This document shows positions 1 to 13,205 of a DNA stretch of 64,000 nt, piece after piece (positions within the stretch are counted from its first letter, which is position 1; each line of letters starts with the position of its first letter). Made by a program: the position numbers and the translations under genes. Below the pieces are notes generated by a model that was given only the letters and a program-made list of their open reading frames with translations, had not been told where the DNA came from and made no database searches. This DNA comes from Nymphaea colorata (Eukaryota; Streptophyta; Magnoliopsida; Nymphaeales; Nymphaeaceae): the NCBI RefSeq assembly GCF_008831285.2, contig NC_045139.1, forward strand, positions 19,016,354 to 19,080,353, written 5' to 3'.

Positions 1-140
1 CCTATGGTTTGGTTCATGGAAAACTGTCCCATGGTCTGAGGATTCTATCAAATTATCAACACAACAGTAATTGCATAGATTCTCACGGTTGTTTTTGTCT
101 GCCTTTCTACTTATGAGGTTTTGGTAATGAAATCTTTCAG

Positions 141-3100
141 GAAACTCAACGCTTGAGAGAGGCTATAGGGAAAGAAATTGCAAAGATTGAGGTAATTCTT
201 TTTCATGCTAGTAGATGTTGCTATGATGGTTACTTTGTTTGGTAAGACAAAGAACAAGAATATCAACGAATAGCAATGCAGTTGGTCTCCTGTCCTATCG
301 TTTTGTTACACCATTTTTTAGCATTCTGTGTGTTCGCATCCTAATGATAAATTTTTCTAGAAAAGTTGCTTTGGATCATAGAATAATCATTTCTATCCCT
401 GGTTTTCTTCATTTTAGTTTTATGTAGTTGGCCTGCCTCCCAACCGATAATTTTTTTTGTAGAAAACCCATTCATTGAGTGAGCTGACTGGGAGGAGTCA
501 TGCAAGGGAGTATGGCTGGGAAAGTGCAGTTTTTTTAATAAGCAGTGGACATGAAGACCGATGTTCTCATTTTAAAAAACTCATTCTTTCCATTGATTTG
601 TCATTATCATCCGTGAAATGAAAATTTCTTTTACTAATAATAAGGTCATGATGCTTGTCAAATTTCTTTGAGCCAATCTGAAATGATTCCACTAAATTGC
701 CTTTACCTAGAGATATAACTGCACATTAGCAGTGAAGAAAATACAACTGCCAGAGAAGGAGTTCTCTTGCTGGGTATCACCTTGTTCTTGATCAGTCTGT
801 GTAGAAGTCTCTCCTTCATGGTTCGGAGTAAGTGGAGCTAGGTCCCATGAAATAATCATTAACTCTTTTCTTGGTCAGCACAGGCGTCCTATGTACATTT
901 TCCAGTGATGATAAATGTTCTATGTGTGTCTGTGTGTATGGGTGCGTCAATGTTAGTATGCTTTGACGGTAAACTTGACAAAATGTACTAAGGTCTTTTG
1001 GTACTTTAAATCTTTTCATTGTAGAAGCAAGCCTGGTCAAAGCCTCAAGGATTGCCCATATTGACTGAACAAGCCGATGAACTACCTGTATTTGATCATG
1101 TAAAAATACCAAATGATGGAACTGATGTATGGGAAATCGATTTGAGATTGCTGAAATTTGAGAAAAAAATAGCATCTGGATCATACGGTGATCTGTAAGT
1201 TAATGTGTTCTCTTCATTTTGTTCACGATAATTTTTTCCCGTGGATACTCACTCTATGGGCATCATAAATCTTCAGTTACCGAGGAACCTACTGTAGCCA
1301 GGATGTTGCTATTAAGATTCTCAAGCCCGAGCGTGTTGATGTTGATATGCAACGTGAGTTTGCTCAGGAGGTTTTCATTATGAGGTATTACTTGTTTTGA
1401 CAAAAGCAACTTTTGCTTTTCTTTTTAGCATATCTAAACAAATGTTTCTAGTTTCTCCAAGAAACTTCCTTGATAAATCTCCTCATTGTTGATACTTTTT
1501 CAATGTAACTTCTCTTCTTGTCATTAGCTGGCATGAGAAAATCCTTGCCTTCTGGAGCAAACCTATCCGTATGTTCAGTAGCATTTCTGGCCAACATACC
1601 AATGGAAAAGTGTGGGTTCATTGAATGCACAGGAAATTGTGCTATCAATGAATATGCATTTTCAACCATTTCATCGATAATTCTTCAGGGAAGCTACTTT
1701 TGTGCCCTCTGGGAGGTTACATCTTGTTTGCTAATTTTTTGTTTCCATCAATGCTTTTTCCAATTCTTAGGCAGATCTACAGAACAAAACCTTTAAAAGT
1801 TCTCTAACCTGGAGGAAACATCAATCATACTTTTCAGGCATATTCAATTCAATGAGCCCCAGATCTCAGACATTGTGTGGCATTTGAAGTAGTCTTTTGC
1901 ATTTCGTTTTCATGACTAGAGTGAAGGCATATGTGTCTTTTTTCTATTTCAGATCTGGAAACTTTTGGTTGCATTGAGTTTTCTTTTAGTAGCACAACTT
2001 TGTCCATTAAGTTGTGAGTTTGTTGGATTCAAGGTTCTCCTTTTTTTTTTTTTTTGTAGAAAGTATCTCGATTTGACACTTATGTGGTTACTTTCTCTTA
2101 TTGTAGAAAGGTGCGACACAAAAATGTTGTACAGTTTATTGGTGCTTGCACCAAGCCTCCAACCCTGTGCATAGTGACAGGTAGTACTCTTATGTTGTTA
2201 CTCTGGAGTGCCTTAGTTCCTTTCATTTCTAAATTTTTGTCATAAATAAAGCTTTTGCATTTATTTCTCCTTTCAGAGTTTATGTCTGGTGGGAGTGTCT
2301 ATGATTTTCTGCATAAGCAAAAGGGTGTTTTTAAATTGCCTGCATTGCTTAGAGTGGCAGTTGATGTCTCTAAAGGAATGAATTATTTACACCAGAATAA
2401 TATAATCCATAGAGATCTCAAGGCTGCCAATCTTCTGATGGATGAGAATGAGGTGAGATTACATTTTGCAAATTATTTTTTTATTGGATTATCAATCCTC
2501 TTAGATAGATAAGATTTGGTAGAAATTTATGTTTGTAGCTATGAAAACCGTTTTGGTTATTGTTAGAGGTGCAGTTGACTCCTCTCGGACATGAGATTTT
2601 TGACTCCTGTGTTTCATGTTCTCTGCAATACTAGACTTCTCTTGTTTTGCATTGTTTGAAACCTGCAATCGCACTTTTATTTTCAGTTTGTTGCTTTCTC
2701 CCATCCCCGTGTTATTCTGTTGCATTGAAAAGAAAATTTTACATCATATCAAGTATGTCTTCTGCATTAATATCATATTCCTTATGTCAGCCATTCTCTT
2801 CTGTGGTTCTTATTGAATATAAGATATAAATGATGTGGTCTAATCCTCGTTGATATAATATCTTAATTGTGCTTATGCATCTTTCCGTTCTCTTCCTGAC
2901 TGAATGGGCCATTTTTTTGTTTCACAAGAAAAAAAAGGTGGATAAGCAAAATGGTGTTTCTAAATGGTGCATTTTCTGTTTATTTTCTAGAGCTTTACAA
3001 AATGGTTATTTCAAGCTTCTGATTGGTTTCTTCTGTGGAAACTGACTATTGTTGCAAGTTCCAGGACATTATGTTATTTAACAGGATATACTATATTGTT

Positions 3101-6100
3101 TGTTAGATCAATCTTTGCTGTCAAATATTTAATTTTCAAGTCTTTTCAAAAGAACCCTGTTTAGCTTGGGGATGGTTTATTGCTCAGAAGACATGGACAG
3201 TAACTTGTTTTAAAAGTTACTTGGAGCCACAAAAGAGGCTTTTATTTTGTTAGCTTTGTCATGTGTTAAAATTAGTTTTCTGTAAAATTTGATGTCTTAG
3301 GCCATGCATGCTCGGAACCCATAAAAAGCTAGATGTAAATGGAAGGAAACCAGTGGTGAAGGGCAGAAATCTATGATGGATCATCTGGTTCATAGTTGTC
3401 ACTGGCTAGTTCAAGAGTACCTAAGATTTTTGGCCTTCCTATAAGAATAGCTTTGGTCTGTAAGAGGTCTTGCTGTCCATCTGCAACTCCTAGAAGTAAT
3501 CATTAGATGATCATTTTAACCATATTGATTCAGGAGCTGGATTAGATGACCTGTTCGAGGAGTCACTCTGTTTTTCATGTCCTGCTTTGTCTTGTTTCTC
3601 TTTTTATTGTGTTGTTTATATGTACTGTTGTATGGTAAAATAGTGGCAGTCGCTCAATCTAACATTATTGATATGTGATTAACTTTTTCATTTTTCTCCA
3701 TCAGCTATAGTTAAAACTGTGAAACTGGGGCTGAAGAATATAAATCTTAATTTGCAGGTTGTCAAGGTTGCAGATTTTGGAGTTGCCAGAGTTCAAGCTC
3801 AATCTGGAGTTATGACTGCAGAGACTGGAACATACCGGTGGATGGCACCTGAGGTTTGATCTTTCATTTCATTCTACCATCTTCATTCATGCACTATGTT
3901 TCAGATGTTTTTTAAGTATTCCTCTGTTGCAGGAAAGTAGACTGACGGATTATGTATCATTTTTGTTGTCATCGTTTGCAGCATATATGTTTTCATTTGC
4001 ATTATGTTTTCATTTGCATTTTTTTTTCATTACTTTTCTGGTTGTTTTTTCAAGCTGTTAAAAAAATTAGGGTTTGTATCCTACTCTAGGCACATTCTGT
4101 AAACACCTAGTAGAACTAGTTTTTCTAGCTGTCGAGGGTCAGTAAGCCTGGGTGCCCAGGCTTGCTTGGCTCACGCAACGCTCCCAGGAATGAGCCTGCG
4201 GACGTTTGTTACTACAATTAGAAACAAGAAAAAGAAACTAGTGATAAAAATCTGATTAAGAAGATCAAGGACTTCATGACGAATGCTGCAAAAGGTAACA
4301 AGCTGTATGTTGCTAAAATCTGTTATCAGAAATAAAACCTGGGTAAACAAAGAAAGAAATAGTATTAGATCATTGTGCTTTTATATAAAGACAAATGTTT
4401 TTGCTAATAAAAAAAATTGATACCATTAATGCACCAAAATTTCAATATTTCCAAAAACTAGGTTTAGCGGTGAAATAACTTGACCTAATGCATTTTTCTC
4501 TCTGTGTTTACATGCGGGATTGATGAGAATTACATGTGAAAAGTGCACATGGTAAATATGGAAACTACAATGGGCAGCTTTATGTAATTTCCATTTTCCC
4601 TTTCTGTTCTGCTTCATCTCTCTGCGTAAAAAGACATGTTTTTATGTACTCTTTTTGTCCACCTTTTACTTTCATCATGTGGTGACAGTGTCTTCACCCT
4701 CTTCTCTTTTTGGATTTCCTAAGGTTATAGAGCATAAGCCTTATGACCGCAAGGCAGATGTCTTCAGTTTTGGGATTGTACTGTGGGAGCTGATGACAGG
4801 AAAGGTAAAATTATTTGAAACAAGATTACTGCTTACAAAAAATTTTCCTGATGTGTGGGCTTTTTGAATTATTTTCTACTACTGATTATTTTATGTTTTT
4901 CAGCTTCCATATGATTATTTGACTCCATTGCAAGCTGCTGTAGGTGTAGTTCAGAAGGTATTACTATTCTCACTATTCTGACTTTGCTTCTGAATTTCTA
5001 GATTACATTGTCATGCCTGTATCTGTTTAATTTTCTAATGGATCTATTGATTTTTCCCTTCTCTCTTAGTCAAAAATATCTGAAATAATAGACATTATTG
5101 TTCATAAACACACGCATTGCCTAAATATCTCTTTTTTCCTTTTTTTTCCCTGTTATAAGGCCACTTTTCTGGAAATCGCGTTTACTAATGAAAGTTAAGG
5201 TGTTCGAGTAGGAGGTGGGATTTTTAGCTAGTATAGTTTTGCTGTATCTGAAGGAATTGTTGAGGATGTGTGCCAGTTCCGAACCACAATAAACAATGAT
5301 GTAATATACTACTATTACATTTTCTGGCTCATCTGAATGTATCGTTAGATTGGTGCAATCTGCAATCGTGTAGATGCACTCAACACAATATATTTATCAT
5401 GGTGGTAGGTTTAATAACCTCCATTGCTTCATTAGAAAATCATTCTTTTCTAACTTCACAGACATTGGCATTGCCACTGTTTGTGAAAGTTCTAAAACGT
5501 AATGTTGGACTTCATACACGAAATAGTATTGAATCACAGTAGCCATGGACATGATTAATAGGTCAGTTTCTCCTTTCGGATATTAGACATATGCGTAATT
5601 TGAGATACTTCATCTTTTAGTATGTCGTATGTGTGTGTTTGAAGTTCATCCTTCTCATTGTCTTCCTTAAATGCTTGATCATCCTACCAAGTAGAAAGCT
5701 GATCCGTCTTCTGGCTTGCATGAACTGTGGAATTGATGTTTTCTTAAAGCAACTCTCTCTCTATCTGTCTTTCTGTATGTGTGTTTGTGTGTGTGTGTAT
5801 GGATTATTTAATAGTTCAATAATTTCTCCATGTATACTTTTTGTACCTGTGTGAATCTCAGGGACTAAGACCAACCATTCCAAAGAACGTACATCCAAAG
5901 CTTGCAGAACTGCTTGAGAAATGCTGGCAGCAGGACCCAACATTGAGGCCGGATTTCTCTGAGATCATCGAGAACCTGCAGAAAATAGCCAAAGAGGTTT
6001 AGCATCTGCAATTTTTTCGGTTCTTATTTTGTCAGTGAGTCCATTCATATCTTGTAACCAAAAGTCGGGTACAAAAGAAGTCCCATCTAAAAGTGTGCAG

Positions 6101-6287
6101 AATGTGTCATCCATTTTCTGCTCCTCCCTTCCCCTTCCCTTATTGTGACCATTCAAACACATGCTGAAGGTACATTTATCATTTGGCGTCACAGGTTGGA
6201 TGTGAAGGTGAAGATCGACGCAAAGAGAAGTCAACTGGCGGAGGGTTTCTATCAGCTTTCAGGCGGACAGCTGCTAGTGGTCACTGA
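141..6287 (+). CDS. STY46: STY8/17/46-type serine/threonine/tyrosine protein kinase, C-terminal part (5' end outside window)
   Basis: Ten exons: 141-191, 1025-1194, 1277-1384, 2107-2180, 2277-2452, 3758-3853, 4724-4804, 4904-4957, 5862-5996, 6195-6287. They join in one frame of 345 codons plus TGA, with GT-AG introns throughout. The encoded part begins [17 protein letters not shown], just after where the ACT domain ends in this family. A full kinase domain follows: glycine loop ([11 protein letters not shown]), VAIK lysine, catalytic loop [15 protein letters not shown], a GTYRWMAPE activation segment and [15 protein letters not shown]. The tail ([19 protein letters not shown]) resembles Arabidopsis STY8/17/46, cytosolic Raf-like kinases known to phosphorylate chloroplast transit peptides. 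Which of the three paralogues it matches best cannot be told. Start codon, N-terminus and ACT domain lie upstream of the window. The 1.3-kb and 0.9-kb introns hold no coding sequence that I see. Confidence 0.93.
4144..4163. repeat. perfect 9-bp hairpin in kinase intron
   Basis: AAGCCTGGG and CCCAGGCTT are separated by two bases, inside the intron before the exon at 4724. The surrounding ~80 bases are GC-richer than the rest of the intron, as if from a small inserted repeat. No target duplication was recognised. Confidence 0.5.
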
Positions 6288-8640
6288 CTGATGAGCGAAG
6301 CATGGCATGTTAGATGCCCTGCTTGTGTTTGCCTTAACCGTGGCCTTTATCTGAAGTGTACAGTGCTTCCCATTTCTGATGATTAGAAGTTTTCTTGGGG
6401 TTTCATTCGTTGGTTATGGCATTTTGTTGCCCTTCGTGTAACATATCTAGGCTGGCATTCTTACAGAGTTAGTGCAGTCGCTTGATTGTTTCTGAACACT
6501 ATGAAATAATGCGTTTTGGAAAATATGATCAGTTAACATGTTCTTATTCCGAGGCGATTTTCTCATGATGGATATTTATGCGCAGAATATCTTTGGGTCA
6601 GGAAAGCTATGGTCCCATCACGAGATTGTTACATTAGCTTTTAATATTGGATAGAATGCTTCAACTTTTACGGAAGTTTCAGCTTTACGCATTTCTCTTG
6701 GTACCAATATAGATTCTTAATTTGGTGCTGGAACCCACTTTTTTTTTTGTTTTCTATTTCTCCTGTGTTCTTGAATTTTGTAACATCTCAAGTTCCTTCG
6801 TTTCAATTTGAAAAAGTCATCCGTTCGAGGGTGTGTCTAATATGTGATAAGCAGGTCGTATACCAGTGCAAAAAGGATTTAGCTTGCAGTCTTGATCTAA
6901 CTTAACTAGAATTTCTGCCGCTGTATTTTACACTCGCTAGATTCCCATTTTCTGATCGATGGTATGACCTTTTTCTCTTATAATTTTGGGGATTTGCGTT
7001 TAAGTCCAATTAATTATTTTAGTTTGTTTATCTAATGTGGTCAGTAGTTTAATGTGGTACTCTACGCTTTGTCCTAGGTGGGCACTGATCCATGCTGAGC
7101 AGTGCTGCAATAGCGATCTATGACATTTTGACGTCGTGGACCGCTGCACAGCCTACTCTGCAGACGTTACAACCCATCAGCGGGTTTTTTGTTTACACCT
7201 TGAGTTGTCTACGCTGGGCCTCTGCATCTCTAGTCAAGCGGTTGATTTAGTACCACCTTCAAGATGCCGGAGGACGTCTAGTAGTTGCTGGAGGATTAGA
7301 TGGTTGAAAGTCAGATGTCTGAGGAAATGGGTTCCGGCTACGACGCTGATTTCGTATGCTAACCAAGGAGATCATTCTGGAGAGATGTAAACAATGTTCA
7401 TCGACTGTGGGGGTTTCTTGAAGAAGAAAAAAAAAAACTTGGATCCTTCAAGTAAGGTGCATTGCTTGTGGAAGTCAGGTGTTGCTTATCGAGATTTGAA
7501 AAGGTGAAATTCTTGAACATTGTGGAATTGTATGTATTTTTCCACGCAATTTCGGACTCCGTAGGAAATGTAAAAAATATGGCCATGATATATATTCATT
7601 TTTCTCATTCCTACGTGCCTAGAAGAGATTCTACTCTTTATCACCACCAGTTTTGAGCGTTCTGAAAATACACGTGCACCACACTCCTCACCTTGTCTGG
7701 CTTGGAAGTCGTTGGGGCAGCCATGTCTGTGCAAGATGGGGTCACTCACCGTCAAATCTGGTATAGGTGAGGCTCCCCCTAAAATGGTCCCAGACCTTTT
7801 GAGCTTTTATTTAAGCTAGGGATATAAGGTAAGTCCATTAAACGGTGTGGTTCATTTAGAGCTAAGTTTGGATATATATTGTTTTTTACATGAAAAAAAG
7901 CAAGATGTATATGCATCCTCGGTTTAATTTGATTTTGTGAAATTTAAATTATTAAAGCAGTAATCACAAAGCTAAACTCTCCAACTCACTTTGTGTTAGT
8001 ATGATAAATAATTTTGAAAATGTTATGACACCAGATGTAATTGGTTACGGCTAAATTATATATGTGCAAAGCAGATTTTGTTAGTGAATTAGCTATCTTA
8101 TAAAGATTTTGAAAGTTAAAAAATATGTTCAGGTCATAAATTTTTAAGAAATGACTAATCTTCCTCTTGAGAAATAATTTTATTTTTCATTTGTATGTTA
8201 GAAATGGATCATATTAGGAGCCTTGTAGAGTTTGACGCATTTGGCAATAATAATAACAAAATATTACTGTTCCATGAACCTGCCCCAAAAACTGGGGTAG
8301 ACTAATTAAACACAATAACATAGTGTTGCATGCATCTATCCTAAAATTGCTCTCAGATTGATAAAACAGGAACATGTTGTTGCTGTTGCCAAACAAGCCT
8401 TTAAGTTTTTGCTGATTGCAGTTCTATAAAATTAAGATTGAACTCCGAACACGTCTGCCAAATGCAAGTACGCTTGGGATTCTTAGGATGCTGCTGACTC
8501 CTTGTCTAGCTTTTGCCTATCTTCACTCTTGAGGGAGCGGAAAAATCAATCTTAAAATTAAGACGTGGATTAATTAGTACTTTTGTAAAACATAATCTGT
8601 TTGTTTGTTGAGATAAAATGTGAGGCAAGAGCACCTTATA
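6288..8640. other. intergenic, no gene seen
   Basis: The 3' UTR and downstream DNA of the kinase. A GC-richer patch at about 7080-7390 and another at 7650-7790 have only short open frames and no recognisable protein. The rest is AT-rich and featureless by eye. Confidence 0.6.
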
Positions 8641-8647
8641 AAAAACC

Positions 8648-8649
<2 letters not shown>

Positions 8650-8717
<68 letters not shown>
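8650..8717. repeat. (AT)n microsatellite
   Basis: An almost uninterrupted TA/AT dinucleotide run of about 68 bases, ending directly at the start of a 110-bp tandem duplication. Confidence 0.95.
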
Positions 8718-8720
<3 letters not shown>

Positions 8721-8937
8721 TTATCAGCTTTCACTTGAGAAAAGCTTAAATTTGATGGATACCGATAGCTAAAAATAAAAAATCTATCATTAATAAACAA
8801 TCATCATAGAAACATTAGTGATGCAATGATTTGTCCGCTCTCACTCAAGGAAAGTTCAAATTTGATGGATGCCGATAGCTAAAAATAACAAATCTATCAT
8901 TAAAAAGACAATTATAATAAAAACATTAGTGATGGCT
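8718..8937. repeat. two-copy tandem repeat, period about 110 bp
   Basis: Copy 1 (8718-8827) and copy 2 (8828-8937) both run from GATTT(A/G)TC through TTTGATGGAT and CCGATAGCTAAAAATAA to AACATTAGTGATG. A few substitutions separate them, so the duplication is not brand new. It sits between the (AT)n tract and the decayed repeat-borne gene copy. Confidence 0.85.
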
Positions 8938-8989
8938 GACGGTGAAAGAACGATTCAGTGTTATGAGCAATATTTTCAAATTAATTCAT

Positions 8990-9680
8990 AGTCATCCAGC
9001 GCCATCATCATTCCGGAGGTATGTTCCTCCGCCATCTTCTCCAGTCGGTGGAGCTTTCCTCCTATCTTCCTCAGCAATACGCACGCGCGCTGTACATATT
9101 AAAACCCACAGCAAACCGAGTAGCGTTTGTGAACTTGGTGGCGCTACGTAATCCTTGCCATCTTTGTCCGACGTTGCCGGCCAGGATGCCGTCGGCTGGG
9201 AGTCGTCGTCTTCGTCCGACAACGTTCCTTCATCAACCGGAAGCCGGCTTTCGGTTCTGCTCATGGACGTTCCTTCGACGCTCTTTCTTAACTCGAATAT
9301 CCGATGATGGCATCGCCGTAGAGTCGTTCCGACATGTGCTGACGCCGGATCGCCCTTACAGTCTTTTTCTTTCATGACGTATCTTTAACTACCCAAGACT
9401 TCATTCACGTCCCACTGATATAAGAACGCTCTGCGTCCTCATGATGGTTCTTTTCGGGCGCTGATGCATCACAGACCGGAAAAGAGAGGAACCACTGTAG
9501 AGAGGTCGTTGACAGATATGGGAATGGCGGAAAGGTCATAGATGGATCTTCTTCCCCGCTGACTGCAGCAACCGTGCAGGCAATGGCGCTTCTTGATGAC
9601 ACAATGACGGCACGGCACGGCACGGCTCAGAGATGGAGACATTGTCGACATCTAGCAGGCCTGAAACTTCCTTGGTCTCT
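8990..9680 (-). pseudogene. decayed, truncated copy of the 43-56 kb Cys-rich repeat-borne gene
   Basis: Read on the minus strand, 9660-9480 encodes the family N-terminal Cys/His block (KKRHCLHGCC is recognisable). 9375-9150 corresponds to late exon 1 plus exon 3 (DEDDDSQPTASWPATSDKDG against DNDSQPTASKAATSDTDGE in the 44-kb copy). 9150-8990 matches the start of exon 4. Exon 2 is missing, frames shift between the blocks, and the C-terminus is cut off near 8990. This copy is over 30 kb from the main cluster, so the family is dispersed. Confidence 0.75.
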
Positions 9681-9767
9681 GGTCTTCCTTAATCGGAAGG
9701 GGACTCAGTCTCCTTTTCTTTCTAGTATCTATGTCGCTCTAATATGTAACTGGCTATAATCTATACA

Positions 9768-10170
9768 TGTTTATAGATACTAACATCACTTTTTCTCTTA
9801 ATTTAACAATAAAACAAAATAAAATGGCTCTGTCGGATCTTCGATTCAATTTAAATGGATTTGGATTCAGGTTTAAACGCGAGCGCTATTTTTTCCAAAA
9901 CTAAATAGGGAATCAGATCAGATCTGCATGGCCTTTGAGCTAAAACACTGAATGAATGGATTGAGAGGATCAAATGTAGCTGATTCCATTGAAAATCCTG
10001 TATTCATAACAATAAAATAATCATGAAGCAACAACATTTAGCACTCGAGTTTAAATTAAATCAAAATCTATTTAAATAGAATTGAAGATCCGACCCAACC
10101 ATTTTGTCTTTGTTTTATTGTCAAATTAAAAGAAAAAGCGATGTTAGTATCTATAAAAATTACAAAAAAA
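9768..10170. repeat. short inverted repeat made of the family's terminal sequence
   Basis: The left arm, about 9768-9870 (ATAGATACTAACATCACTTT...ACAATAAAACAAA...TCGGATCTTCGATT), is repeated inverted at about 10065-10165, about 190 bases away. The same sequence lies upstream of the gene copies at 43.3, 46.1, 49.45 and 56.1 kb. It therefore looks like a terminal or promoter segment of that element family, here folded back on itself. Confidence 0.7.
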
Positions 10171-11463
10171 ACATGATAAATTAAATGGCGTTTAAAACTT
10201 CAAAAAAATGTGTTTTTTTAAAAAAAATGTTAAAAAAAAACGTTTTAAAGCATTTTTGTGTTTTTTCAGTTTTTTTAATGTCAAACAGTTTTTTTATTTG
10301 TTGCAAATTTACGTATCTATTGATATTCGTGTTATTAGTTTTTCACTTATTTTATTTTTCTTCAATTTTTAGTTTTTAAAAGTTTACCGTATTTTTTTTA
10401 TTTTTTCAAACTCGCCTTATTATACCCTAGAAAAACCTCATCATTCAAAACTCCAAGATGTTATTTGTGACTACATAGTTGGATATTAGAGAGATAAAGA
10501 ATGAAGTCTCATGGGTCAACATTATTGTAAAGAAAATAGTTGCAAAAGGTAAGATAATCATAAATGGCAAGGCTCAACAACCGCTTGTGCCAAAATAGCT
10601 TCTAACAAAACTACTAGAAGTGATACTCAAACCTCTCACGAAATCAAAAATAAACGTGAGAGAGAAATATTTGTCTGTGGACGTGAACCGTATAAATCTT
10701 GTGTTCTTGTTCTCTATTAGGACCTGACCTGGCTTGACTCAACTCAATTTTAATAAAAAATATCTAAAATATATAAATCTAATTATATAAATATATATTT
10801 ACATTTATATATAATTTTTTTATATACATTGTCGGACTCGACAATAAGTGGCTCCTAGAAGTCTTTGTTTGTAGAAAATGGCCGCGTTAATTAACATTTA
10901 AACCGCCTTCTTTTCTTCCACACAGCATGAGAAAAGGTGGGCGCAAGAAACATAAAAATGCTTGTCTCATGTGTCTTGTTAGTATCGCAAAGGAAACGTA
11001 AAAATGCTTTAAATCAATTCCTCCTTTTTGGAGGTCTAAGATCTCGCAGCCAAAGCTTGAGATTTTCAAAAAACTGTCGATTTATTTATTTGTTTCCATG
11101 ACTTTTGCACTTGAGGTAATGGAGGATTAGTTTGATTGCTTAATGCTTATGAACATTTTATTTCACGTCAAAACTGGTAAAGGATTGCGCCGGTTTCTTT
11201 ACTTTCTTTTCTTTTGTACCTTCAATAATTATCTAAATTGGATCTTGGAAAAGAAAGTTTATCCCCCTCAAAATTTCACAAACAAAATTTTTACATGTAA
11301 CTTTTAAAATTTTTAATTAGCATACATAAAAATTTTGATAAAATTTATATTTTTGCTCTTGTTAAAATTTTGAAATTATAATTCGGTCTGGGTGAAAGAT
11401 TTCTGACTCTGCCCCTACATCAGCCAATGATGTTTGATACAAATGAAAAATTATTAATATTGT
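10171..11463. other. AT-rich intergenic, no gene seen
   Basis: Poly(T)/poly(A)-rich DNA with only low-complexity open frames. A short motif (GAAAC[AG]TAAAAATGCTT) occurs twice at about 10950 and 11000. Nothing else recognisable. Confidence 0.5.
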
Positions 11464-12006
11464 TTTTGGTGTTTAGATGACATCAAAATCAGTTTGTCTC
11501 AAGAAACTCTTTTTTTTTTGGTGCAAATCTGGTTCTTAAATGAAAATGAATATCCCAGTCCCCCCTTCCTTCCCTGCGATTGTTGACAAAAAACATTAGT
11601 TTTAGGTGTGTCATCCCAAACCACGGATCAATTTTTAAAAATAAATTAAAAAAATCCTTTCTAACAAAACTTTTTTTTTTAAAACAAATTTTTTTTAGAA
11701 GTATTTGGATGAACACTATAAGAAATTTTTTGAGGCAAAAAATGGAAATTCCAAATATCTATTTCAGAAAAATTTGGATGACAGAAAAAAAGAGTTTTGC
11801 CAAAAAATCATTTTCAAAACGTCTATTTTTAAAAAAGAAGTAAATAACCTGACACTCCCCAAGATCATTCACAAAAAAAGTATGTTTCATCCTACTACCC
11901 ACACACAAACCAGTTTTTAGAAACTTGTTAAAGAACCAAACTGAAAAAAAAAAAAACTCGTTTTCATAAAACCAAATTTTTTAAGTGTGCCATCCAAACA
12001 CAACCT
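11464..12006. mobile_element. possible MITE-like element
   Basis: The left end has GTGTTTAGATGACATC. The right end, inverted, has GTGTTTGGATGGCACAC, resembling hAT/Mutator-type MITE ends. The interior is A/T homopolymer-rich with no long coding frame. I could not fix a target-site duplication, so the boundaries are approximate and the call is tentative. Confidence 0.3.
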
Positions 12007-12749
12007 ATGTGTCTTCCTTTTCTCCTTTTTCATTTTTTTTTCACATATAAGGTGATTATTATTTGTTGTTTTCAGAAATTAAGTTGTATTGTACATCCAA
12101 TAATTTTAACAAGAAAAAGCTGGTAGGATGGGCCTCACTTTTGAGGCGCATTGTCCGTTTGATTCCCAAATGTGATACTCTTACCGACTCCAAATAGTGA
12201 GAATTGTGATACTCAAGTTGTATGGTGTACCATTGTTTAGTAGGTCCTTAAATAACCCTAAGCTCTCGGGGTAAGAAGAAGAGGGAGGGCTTTGGCGCTT
12301 TCGCTCTTGCTTCGCCCACACCTAATGAAAACTGACTTATCAGCCCATGATTTAAAAAAAGATTAACAAAACTACATAAACAAAAGTGAGCAGCTAATGA
12401 AGCGCTTATGTTAATAAATATTGATGAAGCATCTCAATAAAATAGTTTTTGTTAGTTCATGCGTGTGTTTCCAGTTGCAAATCCCCATGTTATTTACATC
12501 AAATATCTTAAAGATGAAACATTGGCTTTTATTTTTTGCTCTGCTCCCCTATCAAAACAACGTAATGAAACCTGAAAACTTCTTAATGTCGTTTTACTAA
12601 ACTAAATTAAAAAAATTCTCCCCCATAAGTTTTAGTTGAGAGAAAAAGACACAATATTTAAAAAGTTTAGAAGTTGTTTCGTTGTATTAAACTATGTTGA
12701 TTACACATAAAAACCTTGGTAAGTTATTGTTGGGTCTGCAAGGTAATAG

Positions 12750-13205
12750 TATTATGCTTCAACCTACATATGGATGTTTTTCATTACATAAAATTGATTT
12801 TACGAGAACTCAAAAGAGTGCGCCTATCACCTCTTGCTCCATTCATCGCGCTAACTGAAAAAACCACTATGGTTCGACTGGTGTTTTCCATTACATCAAA
12901 TTGATTTTATGGGAGCTCAAAAAAAAAGACTAATTGAGCGCTTATCACCTCTTGTCTTATTTAGTACACTAATTCTAAAAATCACTATGCTTCAACTTCC
13001 ATATCATATTTTTCATTTCATTTTATTAATTTTATGGGAGTTCCAAAAGGAAAGGCTGACCATGTCTTGTTGCCCCCATTCATCGCACTAAATCCAAAAA
13101 ACAATATCTTTCAAGTTGCATATAGATATTTTTGACATAAAATTGCTCAGAGAACTCTAAATAAAGATTATCACCTCTTGCCATTGCACTAACCCCAAAA
13201 AAATA
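12750..13205. repeat. degenerate tandem array, about four copies of about 120 bp
   Basis: Successive units contain CTTCAAC(C/T)T..CATAT, a TTTTTCATT block, AATT(G)ATTTTA(T/C)G(G/A)GA, CTATCACCTCTTG and (C/G)CACTAA..CCAAAAA, at about 12752, 12871, 12990 and 13111. The copies are diverged and carry small indels. Open frames here arise from the repeat, not from a gene. Confidence 0.7.
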
